Shown: positions 42,334 to 51,817, counted from the first letter of the stretch. The stretch is 64,000 nucleotides of DNA from an uncultured Clostridia bacterium (GCA_947627135.1 CANQUV010000009.1:1-64000); one strand, 5' to 3'. Made by a program: numbers and translations. The notes: generated by a model from the sequence alone, not told the origin.

Positions 42334-43247
42334 ACGGGGTACTTGTAATCAATAAACCTGCCGGTTTTACCTCTTTTGATGTTGTTGCAGTGGTAAGAAA
42401 GTTAAGCGGACAGAGAAAAATCGGGCATACAGGAACTCTTGACCCCAACGCAACAGGTGTTTTGCCCCTTTTGATTGGCAACGCAACAAAAGCACAGGAC
42501 ATAATTGTAAACCACGATAAGGAGTATATTGCCGGTTTTAAATTAGGTTATATAAGCAACACCCTTGATATATGGGGAGAGGTACAAAAAACAAAAGCAC
42601 CTGATTATTTAAGTCAAGGTGTCTTAACAAAACAGGATATTTTAAATATTTTACCTGAATTTACAGGTGAAATAAATCAAGTGCCGCCCATGTTTTCCGC
42701 AATTCAAAAAAATGGAAAAAGGCTATATGATTTAGCAAGACAGGGTATTGAAGTTGAAAGAGAACCGAGAAAAATCACAATATATAATTTAAATCTTATC
42801 TCTTTTAATGAACAGGAACAAACAGGTTTTATCAAGGTAAAATGTTCAAAGGGTACATATATAAGAACATTAATAGACGATATGGGAAAAAAATTATCCT
42901 GCGGGGCAGTAATGGACAGTCTTGAAAGGACAAGCGCCTGCGGATATAATATAGACAAGTCTTTTACTCTTGAAGAAATTAAAGATTTTGCAGAAAAAGG
43001 AGAACTTGAAGATAATCTGATACCGACTGAAAGCCTTTTTGGTAATTATGGTTATGTAATTGTTAGTGATAATCAGGCAAAGCGTTTTTCAAACGGAGGA
43101 GCTCTTGATATTTCAAGAACATATTTAACAAAGGGTTATAAAGATAAGCAAATTTATCGTATAAAGGATAAAGAAAAACATTTTTTAGGCTTAGGAATTG
43201 CAGATAAAGAAAGTAATCAGCTTAAAATATTTAAACTGTTTTTGTAA
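42330..43247 (+). CDS. truB: tRNA pseudouridine-55 synthase
   Basis: 305 residues. Motifs: NGVLVINKPAGFTSFDVV, GHTGTLDPNATGVLPLLIG with the catalytic Asp, QVPPMFSAIQKNGKRLYDLARQG, and KCSKGTYIRTLIDDMG. A PUA-like C-terminal domain follows from about 240. ATGA overlap with the DHH gene makes translation coupled. The usual next genes (ribF, rpsO) are not here. Confidence 0.96.
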   Translation: MNGVLVINKPAGFTSFDVVAVVRKLSGQRKIGHTGTLDPNATGVLPLLIGNATKAQDIIVNHDKEYIAGFKLGYISNTLDIWGEVQKTKAPDYLSQGVLTKQDILNILPEFTGEINQVPPMFSAIQKNGKRLYDLARQGIEVEREPRKITIYNLNLISFNEQEQTGFIKVKCSKGTYIRTLIDDMGKKLSCGAVMDSLERTSACGYNIDKSFTLEEIKDFAEKGELEDNLIPTESLFGNYGYVIVSDNQAKRFSNGGALDISRTYLTKGYKDKQIYRIKDKEKHFLGLGIADKESNQLKIFKLFL

Positions 43248-43289
43248 ATAAAAAATCAAAACTTATTAGTGGAAAAGATATAAATTTTA

Positions 43290-43440
43290 TGCGAACCTCT
43301 GCAAAGGCAGGGCTTCAAGGATGAAACTTCTTGCAATCGCAGTAACGTCGAAACTTTGCTTTATAATAAAAATAAAGCGTGATATCTTCCTAAAACAACA
43401 GGAAGAAATAAATCCTAAAATTCGTTTTGTAATAAAAATA
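43290..43440 (+). other. Non-coding stretch after truB, possibly structured
   Basis: Contains small hairpins (caaggatgaaacttcttg; ttcct...aggaa) and an imperfect direct repeat (tttgctttataataaaaataaagc and ttttgtaataaaaataaagg). No ORF. I do not recognise a known ncRNA; it may be a 3' UTR or a small RNA ending at the terminator 43441-43466. Confidence 0.35.
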
Positions 43441-43466
43441 AAGGTCATCGTTACGATGGCCTTTTT
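43441..43466 (+). terminator. Intrinsic terminator after truB
   Basis: Stem aaggtcatcg / cgatggcctt (one T-G pair) with loop tta and a T-run (tttttg). It is the first clear terminator downstream of the nus/infB/truB operon. Confidence 0.8.
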
Positions 43467-43536
43467 GTTTGCAAAATATTAATTTTTTTAATCAATACTT
43501 TAATATTTTATAAACAACAAAATTCAAAACCCAAAT

Positions 43537-43719
43537 TCAGTTTTGCTTTTCTACTATTTTATACTCATCGTACAGCTGAAAATAATGGCAGGATTCTACG
43601 CTTTGTCTCATAAATCTTTCCATTTCATCTTCATCAAGATTTATTTGGCAGTAATAGCAACCGTATTCATTATCATAAGCGTAATATGAACAAAATTCAC
43701 AATCAGTTTTTCTTTTCAT
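43537..43719 (-). CDS. Small cysteine-rich protein (DUF6472-like)
   Basis: 60 residues: CEFC (positions 7 and 10), CYYC (21 and 24) and a fifth Cys at 44, with acidic LDEDEMERF between. The pattern suggests a small zinc- or iron-binding domain and resembles DUF6472 proteins of Ruminococcaceae as I remember them. ATG 43719 has gaaggg 9 bases upstream; an 11-codon longer reading lacks one. It stands alone on the minus strand between truB and the LOG gene. Function unknown. Confidence 0.7.
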   Translation of the reverse strand: MKRKTDCEFCSYYAYDNEYGCYYCQINLDEDEMERFMRQSVESCHYFQLYDEYKIVEKQN

Positions 43720-43890
43720 TTGTTTTTCCCTTCGTCTTAGGTTTTTTATCATTTAATATTTTTTTATGTTTTAAACTCTTTATTGTATGTATTTTCTTTC
43801 ATTCTAGGATTTCCGGTATTTAACATTTTTTATTCTAGACTTTTTATCGTATGTATCTTTCTTCATTGTAAACATTCCTGCAGTTTGAAT

Positions 43891-44475
43891 TTATTCTTTT
43901 TTATCTTTTGTGTCATATTTATCATATAAAACCGTTTCATCGTTTTCAAGTGCGTTTAATACGGCTGTTGCCGTATCACAGACAGAAAAAAGATTATAGC
44001 ACTCATTAGTCAGAAACTTTTTGTCAATGCAAGCTTTGATCATATTAAGCAGAGGGTCAAAGTAATTGTTTATATTATAAACGACTATTGGCTTTTGATG
44101 TTGACCCAGCTGTTTTAATGTAAGAATTTCAAAAAATTCATCAAATGTTCCGATACTGCCCGGCAACATTACAAATCCGACAGAGTTATCTTCCATATAT
44201 TTTTTTCTGTCTCGCATTGTTTTTGTAAAAATAAGCTCTGTACATTTATCGTAAAGTACATCTCTTGTTCTGAAAAATTCAGGCACAACGCCAATCAGAC
44301 TTTTACTTCCTGCTTTTGTTGCTCCTCTTGCAACTGCTCCCATTAAACCATATTTTCCTGCTCCGAAAACTATTCCGTAGCCGGCTTTAGTCAATACGCT
44401 TCCGAAATGTTCGCAGGTAGCTATATAATCTCTGTCTATCTGCTCACTTGACGCACCATATACGCATATATTCAT
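43891..44475 (-). CDS. LOG family protein (TIGR00730; probable nucleotide phosphoribohydrolase)
   Basis: 194 residues, Rossmann-like lysine-decarboxylase-look-alike fold. Motifs: NICVYGASS, VFGAGKYGLMGAVARGA, and PGSIGTFDEFFEILTLKQLG in place of the canonical PGGxGTxxE (Gly to Ser). Family members release ribose 5-phosphate from nucleoside monophosphates (cytokinin-activating type). The bacterial role is unclear. ATG 44475 follows aaaggag. Confidence 0.85.
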   Translation of the reverse strand: MNICVYGASSEQIDRDYIATCEHFGSVLTKAGYGIVFGAGKYGLMGAVARGATKAGSKSLIGVVPEFFRTRDVLYDKCTELIFTKTMRDRKKYMEDNSVGFVMLPGSIGTFDEFFEILTLKQLGQHQKPIVVYNINNYFDPLLNMIKACIDKKFLTNECYNLFSVCDTATAVLNALENDETVLYDKYDTKDKKE

Positions 44476-44598
44476 AGGTTTTCTCCTTTAAAAAAGTAGT
44501 ATTTTAATGTTGAAATATTTTTATTATGAGTGTATAGTTTGTATAGTATAAATTATAGTATTGCGATAACAAAGTGTCAATGAAAGGATTGAATTAAT

Positions 44599-46002
44599 TT
44601 GTCTGAATCAAAGAAAATAGAAATATCAGACAGCGTAATGCAAAAATCTGTTGCTAAACTTGCGTGGCCAATATTTGTTCAAGCCTTTTTGGCCATGTGT
44701 CTGGGTTATATAGATACAGTTATGCTCTCAAATTATCAGTATGCAAAATATGCTGTTGGTGCAGTTGGTAATGCAAATCAGGTTTTGGGATTTTTAACGC
44801 TTTCTTTTTCGATAATAAGTTCTGCAACCGGAATTATGGTTTCACAATATCTTGGCGCAGGCAGAAAAAAAGATATAAATAAGGTTTACACTGTTTCAAT
44901 TTCATTTAATTTTATGTTAAGTATCCTTATAAGTATTATAGTATTTTTTTTCAGCGGTCAGCTTTTAACATTAATGAATGTTCCGTCTGAAATGTTTGGC
45001 GACGCAAACATTTATATGGAAATTGTAGGAGGTTTTATATTTACTCAGGCTTTATTCGACGCCTTCGACCAGATATTTAGGAGCAACGGAAAAACAATGG
45101 TGGGAATGTTTCTTGGTTTTGCCATGAATATTATTAATATTATAGGCAATTTCTGTTTTCTGTATGGACCCTTATCATATTTACAACTAGGCGTTCGAGG
45201 TGTTGCAATATCAACTACAATAAGCAGGGTTGTTGTTTTGATTATAGCAATTATTTATTTCCATACAGCAACACATGGTAAGATATCAATAAAATTTTTA
45301 AAGCCTTTTCCGTTTGATATACTTAAACAGCTTTTGAGTTTAGGAATACCTACCGCAGGAGAAAACATATCATACAACTTTTCCCAGATAATTATTTCGG
45401 TTATAGTAAACACAATGGGAACAGTTGCAATAACTACAAGAATATATGCAAATATATTATGCAATTTTGCGTATATGTATTCAATATCTATGGCGATGGC
45501 AACTCAAATTCTTGTAGGACACAGAGTAGGTGCAGGGGATTATGACTATGCTTATCACAGAGTAATGAAAACTATGAAAACTGCTATTGTGGTATCTATT
45601 TTAATAGCGGTGATAAATTATCTCATAAGTCCTTATACATTTCAGCTTTTTGCAAATGACGGCTCTGAAGAAAGTTTAAAAATAATTGCACTTGGAAGTC
45701 AGGTAATGCTGGTTGCAGTATTCCTTGAGCTGGGCAGATGTTCAAACCTTGTAATTATAAACAGCATGAAGGCCGCAGGAGATGTAAAATTTCCCACAGT
45801 ATTGGGAATAATTTCTATGTGGGGAGTATCGGTTTTATTGAGCTTTATATTGGGAATAGTATTTAAATGGGGACTTGTAGGTGTTTGGATTGCTATGGCA
45901 TGTGATGAAATTTTAAGAGGAATTGTGGTGTTTATTCGTTGGAATAAAGGAACATGGAGAGGCAAAAGTGTTATAAAAGCTCAAGGGTCCCAGAGTAATT
46001 AA
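44599..46002 (+). CDS. MATE family efflux transporter
   Basis: 467 residues with twelve hydrophobic helices in two six-helix halves. N-terminal half: KLAWPIFVQAFLAMCLGYIDTVMLS, MVSQYLGAG. C-terminal half: GIPTAGENISYNFSQ, ATQILVGHRVGAGDYDYA. This is the MatE duplication. The start is TTG 44599, with aaagga 10 bases upstream and no nearby in-frame ATG that keeps the N-terminus. It exports drugs or metabolites with Na+ or H+; substrate unknown. Monocistronic, ended by the terminator at 46120. Confidence 0.92.
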   Translation: MSESKKIEISDSVMQKSVAKLAWPIFVQAFLAMCLGYIDTVMLSNYQYAKYAVGAVGNANQVLGFLTLSFSIISSATGIMVSQYLGAGRKKDINKVYTVSISFNFMLSILISIIVFFFSGQLLTLMNVPSEMFGDANIYMEIVGGFIFTQALFDAFDQIFRSNGKTMVGMFLGFAMNIINIIGNFCFLYGPLSYLQLGVRGVAISTTISRVVVLIIAIIYFHTATHGKISIKFLKPFPFDILKQLLSLGIPTAGENISYNFSQIIISVIVNTMGTVAITTRIYANILCNFAYMYSISMAMATQILVGHRVGAGDYDYAYHRVMKTMKTAIVVSILIAVINYLISPYTFQLFANDGSEESLKIIALGSQVMLVAVFLELGRCSNLVIINSMKAAGDVKFPTVLGIISMWGVSVLLSFILGIVFKWGLVGVWIAMACDEILRGIVVFIRWNKGTWRGKSVIKAQGSQSN

Positions 46003-46303
46003 TAAGACTTATAGAAAAATACTGTCTTTTTCATCATAAAATAAATATTTTTAAAATTATTCTTAAAATACTGTTTTATAAAGCATTTAAAAAGATTGAT
46101 GTTTTCTATTATAAAAATAAAACCGCTGAACAATTTATTCAGCGGTTTATTTTTGTTTTAAGAAATGAAAAATATTTAAATAGTGTCAAATTATAACTTA
46201 ATATTGCTATTCGGTTATTTAAAATTTTTTCAAATAAAAGCGAAAATTCAAATTATTTGCGACATTTTTAATTTCTTACCTATAAAATTACTTTTCCGAT
46301 TGT
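46003..46303. other. Intergenic region between MATE and CotH-dockerin genes
   Basis: About 300 AT-rich bases between convergent genes. Apart from the terminator at 46120-46155 I see nothing. Confidence 0.6.
46120..46155. terminator. Intrinsic terminator of the MATE gene
   Basis: Stem aaaccgctgaa / ttcagcggttt (11 bp, perfect) with a 7-base loop followed by atttttgtttt. The upstream A-rich side could also serve the convergent gene. Confidence 0.8.
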
Positions 46304-48898
46304 TTATGCTATAAACATTTGAGTCCAGTAATTACCGTCTGCAACATAACCAATTCCGATTTGTGTAAATTCGGGATCAAGAATATTTGCCCTATGTCCG
46401 GCTGAATGCATCCAACCGTCAACAACAGCTTCAGGAGTAGGGTAACCCTGCGCAATATTCTCTGCAGCTGCTGTGTATTTAATTCCGAACTGCGTCATCA
46501 TCTCATACGGAGTTCCGTAAGTAGGTGATGTATGGTCGAAATAATTGTTATCCTTCATATCCTGTGCCTTTATACGGGCAACATCCGAAAGCTTAGCGTT
46601 ATAAGTGTACGGTGAAAGATTGTTTTCTTCACGAACTTTATTTACAAGTTCAAAAACTTCCTGTTCGTATTTGGAAACAATATCTTCAGGCTGTGTTTCA
46701 GTTGGCTGTGTTTCAGTTGGTTTAGGGTCGGTAGGTTTATCTGTTGGATCTTCTGAATACTTTTTATATGTACCTACTAAACTGCCTTCGGAATCCAGTC
46801 CTGCACAGTACAGCTGAATATATGTTGCATCTTTAACATTTACATCATTGTCGGCGTCAACATTTGCTGCAAATAATTCTTTATTATTAAGCGTACCCAG
46901 CTTTGCAACATACAGCTGAATTAATGTAGCGTCTTTAACATTTATGTATTTATCAAGGTTTGTATCGCCTGCCAAAATATTTTCATATATAGGATTTTCC
47001 GTTGTAGGTTCAGTCGATGCAGGTTCCGTCGTTGGCTCTGTTGATACAGGTTCTGTTGTGGGCGCTGTCGATACAGGTTCCGTTGTAGGTTCTGTCGATG
47101 CAGGTTCCGTTGTGGGTTCTGTTGTAGGTTTAACATAAGCAGGGTCATATAATTGAGAGCTTAACCAAGCCGCACGACTGGTCATCCAATCAACTGTATA
47201 ATCATATTCACCTTTAAATGTGCTTATATCATATTTTGTTTCGTTTGATGACTGTGAAAATGTGCCTGTGTCATAGTCATAAGTACAAACATTTAATCTT
47301 GAATGGTCGCAGATCCAGCTTCCTGTGTTGAGCTGCCAGCCGCTTGTATAGTTCATGTCGGCAGAGCCGCTTAGATAATTATAGTAAACATCAGATGAGA
47401 ATAATTCTCCTGAAGATACTTCTGTGCTTGAAAATTTCTTAAGAGCAGGAACAAAAGTATCTGACCAGATCCTTTTTGAAGCATCCATAACCTTTGGATT
47501 GTTTGCAACAAGATTCATTATATTATTGGTATAACCGTATCTGCTGGAACCTTTGTATTTGCACCACCAACCGGTAGGTTCTTCATAGTCATATACTCCC
47601 ATTGCCCTTAAATCATAATCGACGCCTGTTGCGTTTCCTAATGAGTTATCATAATCCCATACAGGGGATGCAAAAAATTTCCAGTTTCCGTTTTCGTCCT
47701 GCTTGTATGTAAAGAATGTGCTTGATACACCTGAATCCCAGTTCTTTCCTAACTCGTTAATCAAATAAAGTTTTGCCAATGAGTCAATATCTATAATTTC
47801 ATCCAGATTTGATACATTATCCTCTATTGCAAAAAACATTGTGTCAAATTTATCCTGTGCATAATCGAGAACTTCATTATAATATTGTTCGCCCCAAGAT
47901 AATTCAGGAGTTTTCATTGTTACATTGTTTCCGCTTTGTGAGTAAAAAGTATAATCATCATCACCTGCGCTTGCATCAATCTCACATACAAATGCAAAAT
48001 TTTCTGCCATTGTACCGTCGTTTGGATTTAAGTAGCCCGTTTCATCTATATCTGAAAGCAGGTTTCCTTTTCCTGTGTCTACTTTTTGTGCAGCCAAATA
48101 TGAACCTTTATATTCACCGTCTACATAAAAATCTATATAACGCGAATCTGATGCATAAGGCATTCCTACTTCATCAGAAAGGTCGTATAAAAATCTGTTT
48201 CTTGAAAGGGAAGCGTCCTGATAGTTTGCAAGGAATGAATACTTCTTTCCGCTTTCCATTGAATCGATAGAAACCCTTTCATTGTATGTAACATTAAACG
48301 GTTTCTTATCTTTATCCCATGTTGTATTGCCTCTTCCTTTTATCTTTTTAATAGACGTATTATCAACAGAGCCGTCTTTATCTACAATTGCTCCTGTTGC
48401 GGAAGCTTCGTTTGACTTATCCAATGACAGATATTCCCAAAGGCCTGTCCCGTTGCCGTCTGCATTTGAATTGTTTATATAAACGGCAGATTCAGCAGTA
48501 GATTTCATAAATTTTAATGTGTTTGTTCTGCTGCCTATTTTCATCTGATAGCTTTCGTTTGTGTTGTAATCAAATAATACTGCTGTTTTTGGAGGAATTG
48601 TTGTTCCTCCTATGACTGCCTCGAACGCGCTGTTATTATAAATTTCAACTTTCTGATCGTCTACACCTGACGGCAGATAGAAATAATAACAGTGATCAGC
48701 GTAGTTTAACTGCATTTTTTGCCATGCTTCTGTTTCCTCACTGCTGCCCTTTACACCATGAGCATACAAAACAGATTCTGTGGCGTTTGTAATAACACCT
48801 GTTTTAATTTCTGTTGTTTCTGCAGCATTTGCAATTATACAAGTACCTAAGACCATAATTATTGCAAGTATTACAGAAAAAATCTTAGTTGTTTTCAA
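46304..48898 (-). CDS. Secreted CotH-kinase / dockerin / CAP-domain protein
   Basis: About 864 residues. Signal peptide 1-28 (ending CIIANAAE). A beta-rich domain is followed by a CotH kinase-like domain (about 175-560) with IKGRGNTTWDKDKKPFNV and VWDYDNSLGNA. A threonine/proline linker of TTEP/STEP repeats (about 590-635) leads to a type I dockerin (637-702) with two calcium-loop repeats, GDTNLDKYINVKDATLIQLY and VDADNDVNVKDATYIQLY. A PTDKPT/ETQPTE linker and a CAP/SCP domain (about 740-864) follow, with HTSPTYG, AENIAQGY and MHSAGHRANILDP. The best start is TTG 48898 behind gaaggtg. It would be surface- or cellulosome-associated; substrate unknown. Confidence 0.9.
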   Translation of the reverse strand: MKTTKIFSVILAIIMVLGTCIIANAAETTEIKTGVITNATESVLYAHGVKGSSEETEAWQKMQLNYADHCYYFYLPSGVDDQKVEIYNNSAFEAVIGGTTIPPKTAVLFDYNTNESYQMKIGSRTNTLKFMKSTAESAVYINNSNADGNGTGLWEYLSLDKSNEASATGAIVDKDGSVDNTSIKKIKGRGNTTWDKDKKPFNVTYNERVSIDSMESGKKYSFLANYQDASLSRNRFLYDLSDEVGMPYASDSRYIDFYVDGEYKGSYLAAQKVDTGKGNLLSDIDETGYLNPNDGTMAENFAFVCEIDASAGDDDYTFYSQSGNNVTMKTPELSWGEQYYNEVLDYAQDKFDTMFFAIEDNVSNLDEIIDIDSLAKLYLINELGKNWDSGVSSTFFTYKQDENGNWKFFASPVWDYDNSLGNATGVDYDLRAMGVYDYEEPTGWWCKYKGSSRYGYTNNIMNLVANNPKVMDASKRIWSDTFVPALKKFSSTEVSSGELFSSDVYYNYLSGSADMNYTSGWQLNTGSWICDHSRLNVCTYDYDTGTFSQSSNETKYDISTFKGEYDYTVDWMTSRAAWLSSQLYDPAYVKPTTEPTTEPASTEPTTEPVSTAPTTEPVSTEPTTEPASTEPTTENPIYENILAGDTNLDKYINVKDATLIQLYVAKLGTLNNKELFAANVDADNDVNVKDATYIQLYCAGLDSEGSLVGTYKKYSEDPTDKPTDPKPTETQPTETQPEDIVSKYEQEVFELVNKVREENNLSPYTYNAKLSDVARIKAQDMKDNNYFDHTSPTYGTPYEMMTQFGIKYTAAAENIAQGYPTPEAVVDGWMHSAGHRANILDPEFTQIGIGYVADGNYWTQMFIA

Positions 48899-49047
48899 TA
48901 GTATCACCTTCTAAATAAAATTATTTTTACAAGTATATTTTATCATATAATAAGATAAAAACTCTATTGACAATGTTTCTATAAAACGACTGTTATTTTT
49001 GTATAATAAGTAAAATACTTTTTATAATGTGAATATATATAACAAAA

Positions 49048-49075
49048 GAGAAAACAGCAATATTACTGTTTTCTC
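49048..49075 (-). terminator. Intrinsic terminator of birA
   Basis: Perfect inverted repeat gagaaaacag / ctgttttctc with an 8-base loop. On the minus strand it is followed by ttttgtta, 15 bases after the birA stop codon. Confidence 0.75.
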
Positions 49076-49090
49076 AAACAATTTGTTGTT

Positions 49091-50059
49091 TTAATATATT
49101 CCCTGAATTATTACTTCCCCAGAATTTACAGTTATAACAGAATTGTCTTTTGTTTTAACTTCAAGCTCACCTTTTGAATTAACATTAACTGCCATACCTT
49201 CTATTTGTCTGCCGTTTTTACAGCAGGTCACTTTTCTGTTTATGGTTGTACAAAGATTTTTGTATTCCTCAAGATTTGTTTTGTTTAGCTTGTAACTGCT
49301 TTTTGTAAGCTCTGCTTCAAGGTGTTTTAAAACCACTGAAAGAAGTTTGTTTTTATCGGGATTTTTTCCTGTTTCAAGAAATATAGATGTAGCTTTATTT
49401 CTTACTTCATCAGGAAATTCTGCCTGGTCTGTGTTTATGCCGATTCCTATTACAATAAAATCAACGGCATCATACTCGGCGCTCATTTCCGTTAAAATAC
49501 CAACCAACTTTTTATTATTTACTATAATATCATTTGGCCATTTTATTTTGCAGTCAATATTACAAAATTCCCTGATCGCCCTGCATACAGCCAGTCCTGC
49601 AACAGGAGTAATTCCGGATATCTCCATTGGGTAGAGCCGAGGTCTTAATAAAACTGAAAAATAAATATTTTCATCTTTTTCGGATACCCATTTTCTGCCC
49701 AGTCTGCCTTTTCCGGCAGTTTGCTCTCTTGCTGCGGCAACCGTTCCGTGAGCTGCGCCCTTATGTCCCAGAATTTTTAAGTAATCATTGGTAGAGCCTG
49801 CGGTTTCAAGCACGATCATATTTTTACCGATAAATTCTGTTTCCAACATATTATCAAGAACGTGTTTGTTCAAGACCTTTGGATAATTGATTAATTTGTA
49901 TCCTTTGTTTGTAACAGAGTCGATAACAAAACCCTGTTCTTTAAGAGAATTTATAGCTTTCCATACGGCCTGTCGAGATATATTAAATTTTTTTGATATT
50001 TCCTGGCCTGATATGTAATCTTCTTTTTTTGAAAGTATTTCAAGTATTTTTTTTTGCAT
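49091..50059 (-). CDS. birA: Biotin operon repressor / biotin-[acetyl-CoA carboxylase] ligase
   Basis: 322 residues. N-terminal winged helix (ISGQEISKKFNISRQAVWKAINSLKEQGF, in pieces, about 12-50). Catalytic domain: AGSTNDYLK, GKGRLGRKWVSEKDENIYFS (biotinyl-AMP loop), KWPNDIIVNNKKLVGILTEM. C-terminal SH3-like domain. It is therefore the bifunctional form. ATG 50059 is spaced from cgagga. It is 160 bases downstream of coaBC, so it may be a separate unit. No biotin genes are in the window. Confidence 0.95.
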   Translation of the reverse strand: MQKKILEILSKKEDYISGQEISKKFNISRQAVWKAINSLKEQGFVIDSVTNKGYKLINYPKVLNKHVLDNMLETEFIGKNMIVLETAGSTNDYLKILGHKGAAHGTVAAAREQTAGKGRLGRKWVSEKDENIYFSVLLRPRLYPMEISGITPVAGLAVCRAIREFCNIDCKIKWPNDIIVNNKKLVGILTEMSAEYDAVDFIVIGIGINTDQAEFPDEVRNKATSIFLETGKNPDKNKLLSVVLKHLEAELTKSSYKLNKTNLEEYKNLCTTINRKVTCCKNGRQIEGMAVNVNSKGELEVKTKDNSVITVNSGEVIIQGIY

Positions 50060-50217
50060 AAAAAGTCCTCGATTCAAATAAGGGTGTCAGCCCCGTTTTA
50101 AACGTAGCAAGAAGCAGCGGCGATCACGATTTTTAGGCAGGTTTTTGCACATACACATACAATGAATTTAAAATATTTTACGCTGTTTTAACGATGATAG
50201 GCAGAAAGTATTTTATG

Positions 50218-51408
50218 TTACAATAATTTATAAATTTTATCCAATATTTTATCGGCAACTTCGCTTTTGGACATAAGTTCAAGAGAGGTCATTTGGTCTT
50301 TTTCGATAATTGTGACCTTGTTTGTATCGGTCTGAAATCCCGCACCGTCATCTTTAAGATTATTGCAAACTATCATATCAAGGTTTTTATCGATCAGTTT
50401 TTGGGTGGAATTTTCTATCATATTTTCTGTTTCCATAGAGAAGCCGCAAATTATTTGTTTTTCGACCTTGTTTTCACCCAAATATTTTAATATATCCCTT
50501 GTTTTTTCAAGACTGACATAATTTATGTCAGAATTTTTTTTGATTTTATGATCATATACGGTTGCAGGTTTATAATCTGCAACAGCGGCGGCTTTGATAA
50601 TAATTTGATTTTCAGCAGAAAGCGAAGTTACTGCGTTAAACATTTCCTCTGCGGAAACAACATTTACAGTTTTTACAAACGGTACTTGCGGAAGATTTAC
50701 AGGTCCGCTTACAAGGGTTACCTCGGCTCCTCTTAACATAGCCGCTCTCGCTATGGCGTAACCCATTTTCCCTGATGAATGATTTGTAATATACCGTACA
50801 GGGTCGATTGCTTCTTGTGTAGGACCTGCTGTTACAAGTACCTTTTTGCCTGAAAAATCCTTTTTGTCTGAAAGTGCTACTTCAAGATAATCAAGAAGCA
50901 CGCTTTCATCCGGAAGTTTTCCGCTTCCAGTTTCGCCGCAGGCAAGTCTTCCGGTTGCGGGAGGAATTACAGTGTAGCCGAAGCGGTTTAATTTTTCAAG
51001 ATTATCCTGTAATATTGGGTTTTCATACATATTGGTGTTCATTGCAGGAGCAATAAGTTTAGGGCATTTTGCCGCCATAATCGTGGTAGACAGCATATCG
51101 TCTGCAATTCCACCGGCAATTTTTCCGATTATATTTGCAGATGCAGGAGCAACTAAAAAAACGTCGGCACTTGCTGCGATAGAAATATGTGCAATATTGT
51201 ACTGAAAATTACGGTCAAAGGTGCTTGTTATGCATTTGTTTTTTGTAAGTTCCTCAAAGGTTATGGGATTTATAAAATTTGTTGCATTATCAGTCATAAT
51301 TACCTGTACGTTGTATCCCTTTTTTACCAATGCGCTTGCAACATTCGCCATTTTATAAGCAGCAATACTTCCTGTAATTCCCAATACAATGTTTTTTTTA
51401 CTAAACAT
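50218..51408 (-). CDS. coaBC: Bifunctional phosphopantothenoylcysteine decarboxylase / phosphopantothenate-cysteine ligase
   Basis: 396 residues. CoaC half (about 1-180): GITGSIAAYK, the flavin/active-site segment PASANIIGKIAGGIADD and APAMNTNMYENP. CoaB half (about 185-396): LVTAGPTQEAIDPVRYITNHSSGKMGYAIA and CGFSMETENM. It joins cysteine to 4'-phosphopantothenate and decarboxylates the product in CoA synthesis. The start sits 1 base after the panD stop codon, and its ggagg lies within the panD end, so panB-panC-panD-coaBC form one coupled unit. Confidence 0.96.
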   Translation of the reverse strand: MFSKKNIVLGITGSIAAYKMANVASALVKKGYNVQVIMTDNATNFINPITFEELTKNKCITSTFDRNFQYNIAHISIAASADVFLVAPASANIIGKIAGGIADDMLSTTIMAAKCPKLIAPAMNTNMYENPILQDNLEKLNRFGYTVIPPATGRLACGETGSGKLPDESVLLDYLEVALSDKKDFSGKKVLVTAGPTQEAIDPVRYITNHSSGKMGYAIARAAMLRGAEVTLVSGPVNLPQVPFVKTVNVVSAEEMFNAVTSLSAENQIIIKAAAVADYKPATVYDHKIKKNSDINYVSLEKTRDILKYLGENKVEKQIICGFSMETENMIENSTQKLIDKNLDMIVCNNLKDDGAGFQTDTNKVTIIEKDQMTSLELMSKSEVADKILDKIYKLL

Positions 51409-51409
51409 T

Positions 51410-51805
51410 TTAATCCTCCATATCGCTTAAAAGGCCGTGCTTTTCGTATGATTTAATTTTGCTTATGAAATTGTTTTCATCAACAAATACTACCGTTGGT
51501 TTGTGTGTTTTTATCTCTTCTGTATTAAGTTGTGCAAAACTCATAATTATAATTTTATCACCTTTATTTATGAATTTTGCCGCAGCTCCGTTAAGACAAA
51601 TTATTCCCGACCCTGATTTTCCCGCAATAACATAAGTTTCTAATCGGTTACCGTTATCAATATCGGCAACCAGAACTTTTTCATATTCAATAATACCGGA
51701 TGCTTTCATAAGTTTTTCATCTATGGTGATTGAACCTACATAATTAAGGTCAGCCTGTGTTACGGTTGCACGGTGGATTTTACTTTTCAGCATTGTTACA
51801 GTCAT
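51410..51805 (-). CDS. panD: Aspartate 1-decarboxylase proenzyme
   Basis: 131 residues, pyruvoyl enzyme making beta-alanine. The family start [21 protein letters not shown] contains the self-cleavage site Gly-Ser (YVG/SIT) near 28-29. [20 protein letters not shown] is conserved. The C-terminus is a few residues longer than usual and ends MED, whose codons include the ribosome binding site of coaBC. It lies between panC and coaBC. Confidence 0.95.
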   Translation of the reverse strand: MTVTMLKSKIHRATVTQADLNYVGSITIDEKLMKASGIIEYEKVLVADIDNGNRLETYVIAGKSGSGIICLNGAAAKFINKGDKIIIMSFAQLNTEEIKTHKPTVVFVDENNFISKIKSYEKHGLLSDMED

Positions 51806-51817
51806 AATGATATCCTT

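Noticed and set aside
46605..47148. Plus- and minus-strand ORFs over the Thr/Pro linker of the CotH-dockerin gene
   Set aside because: They are other-frame readings of the TTEP repeats (Val/Gly/Ser-rich or Gln/Arg-rich low complexity) without ribosome binding sites.
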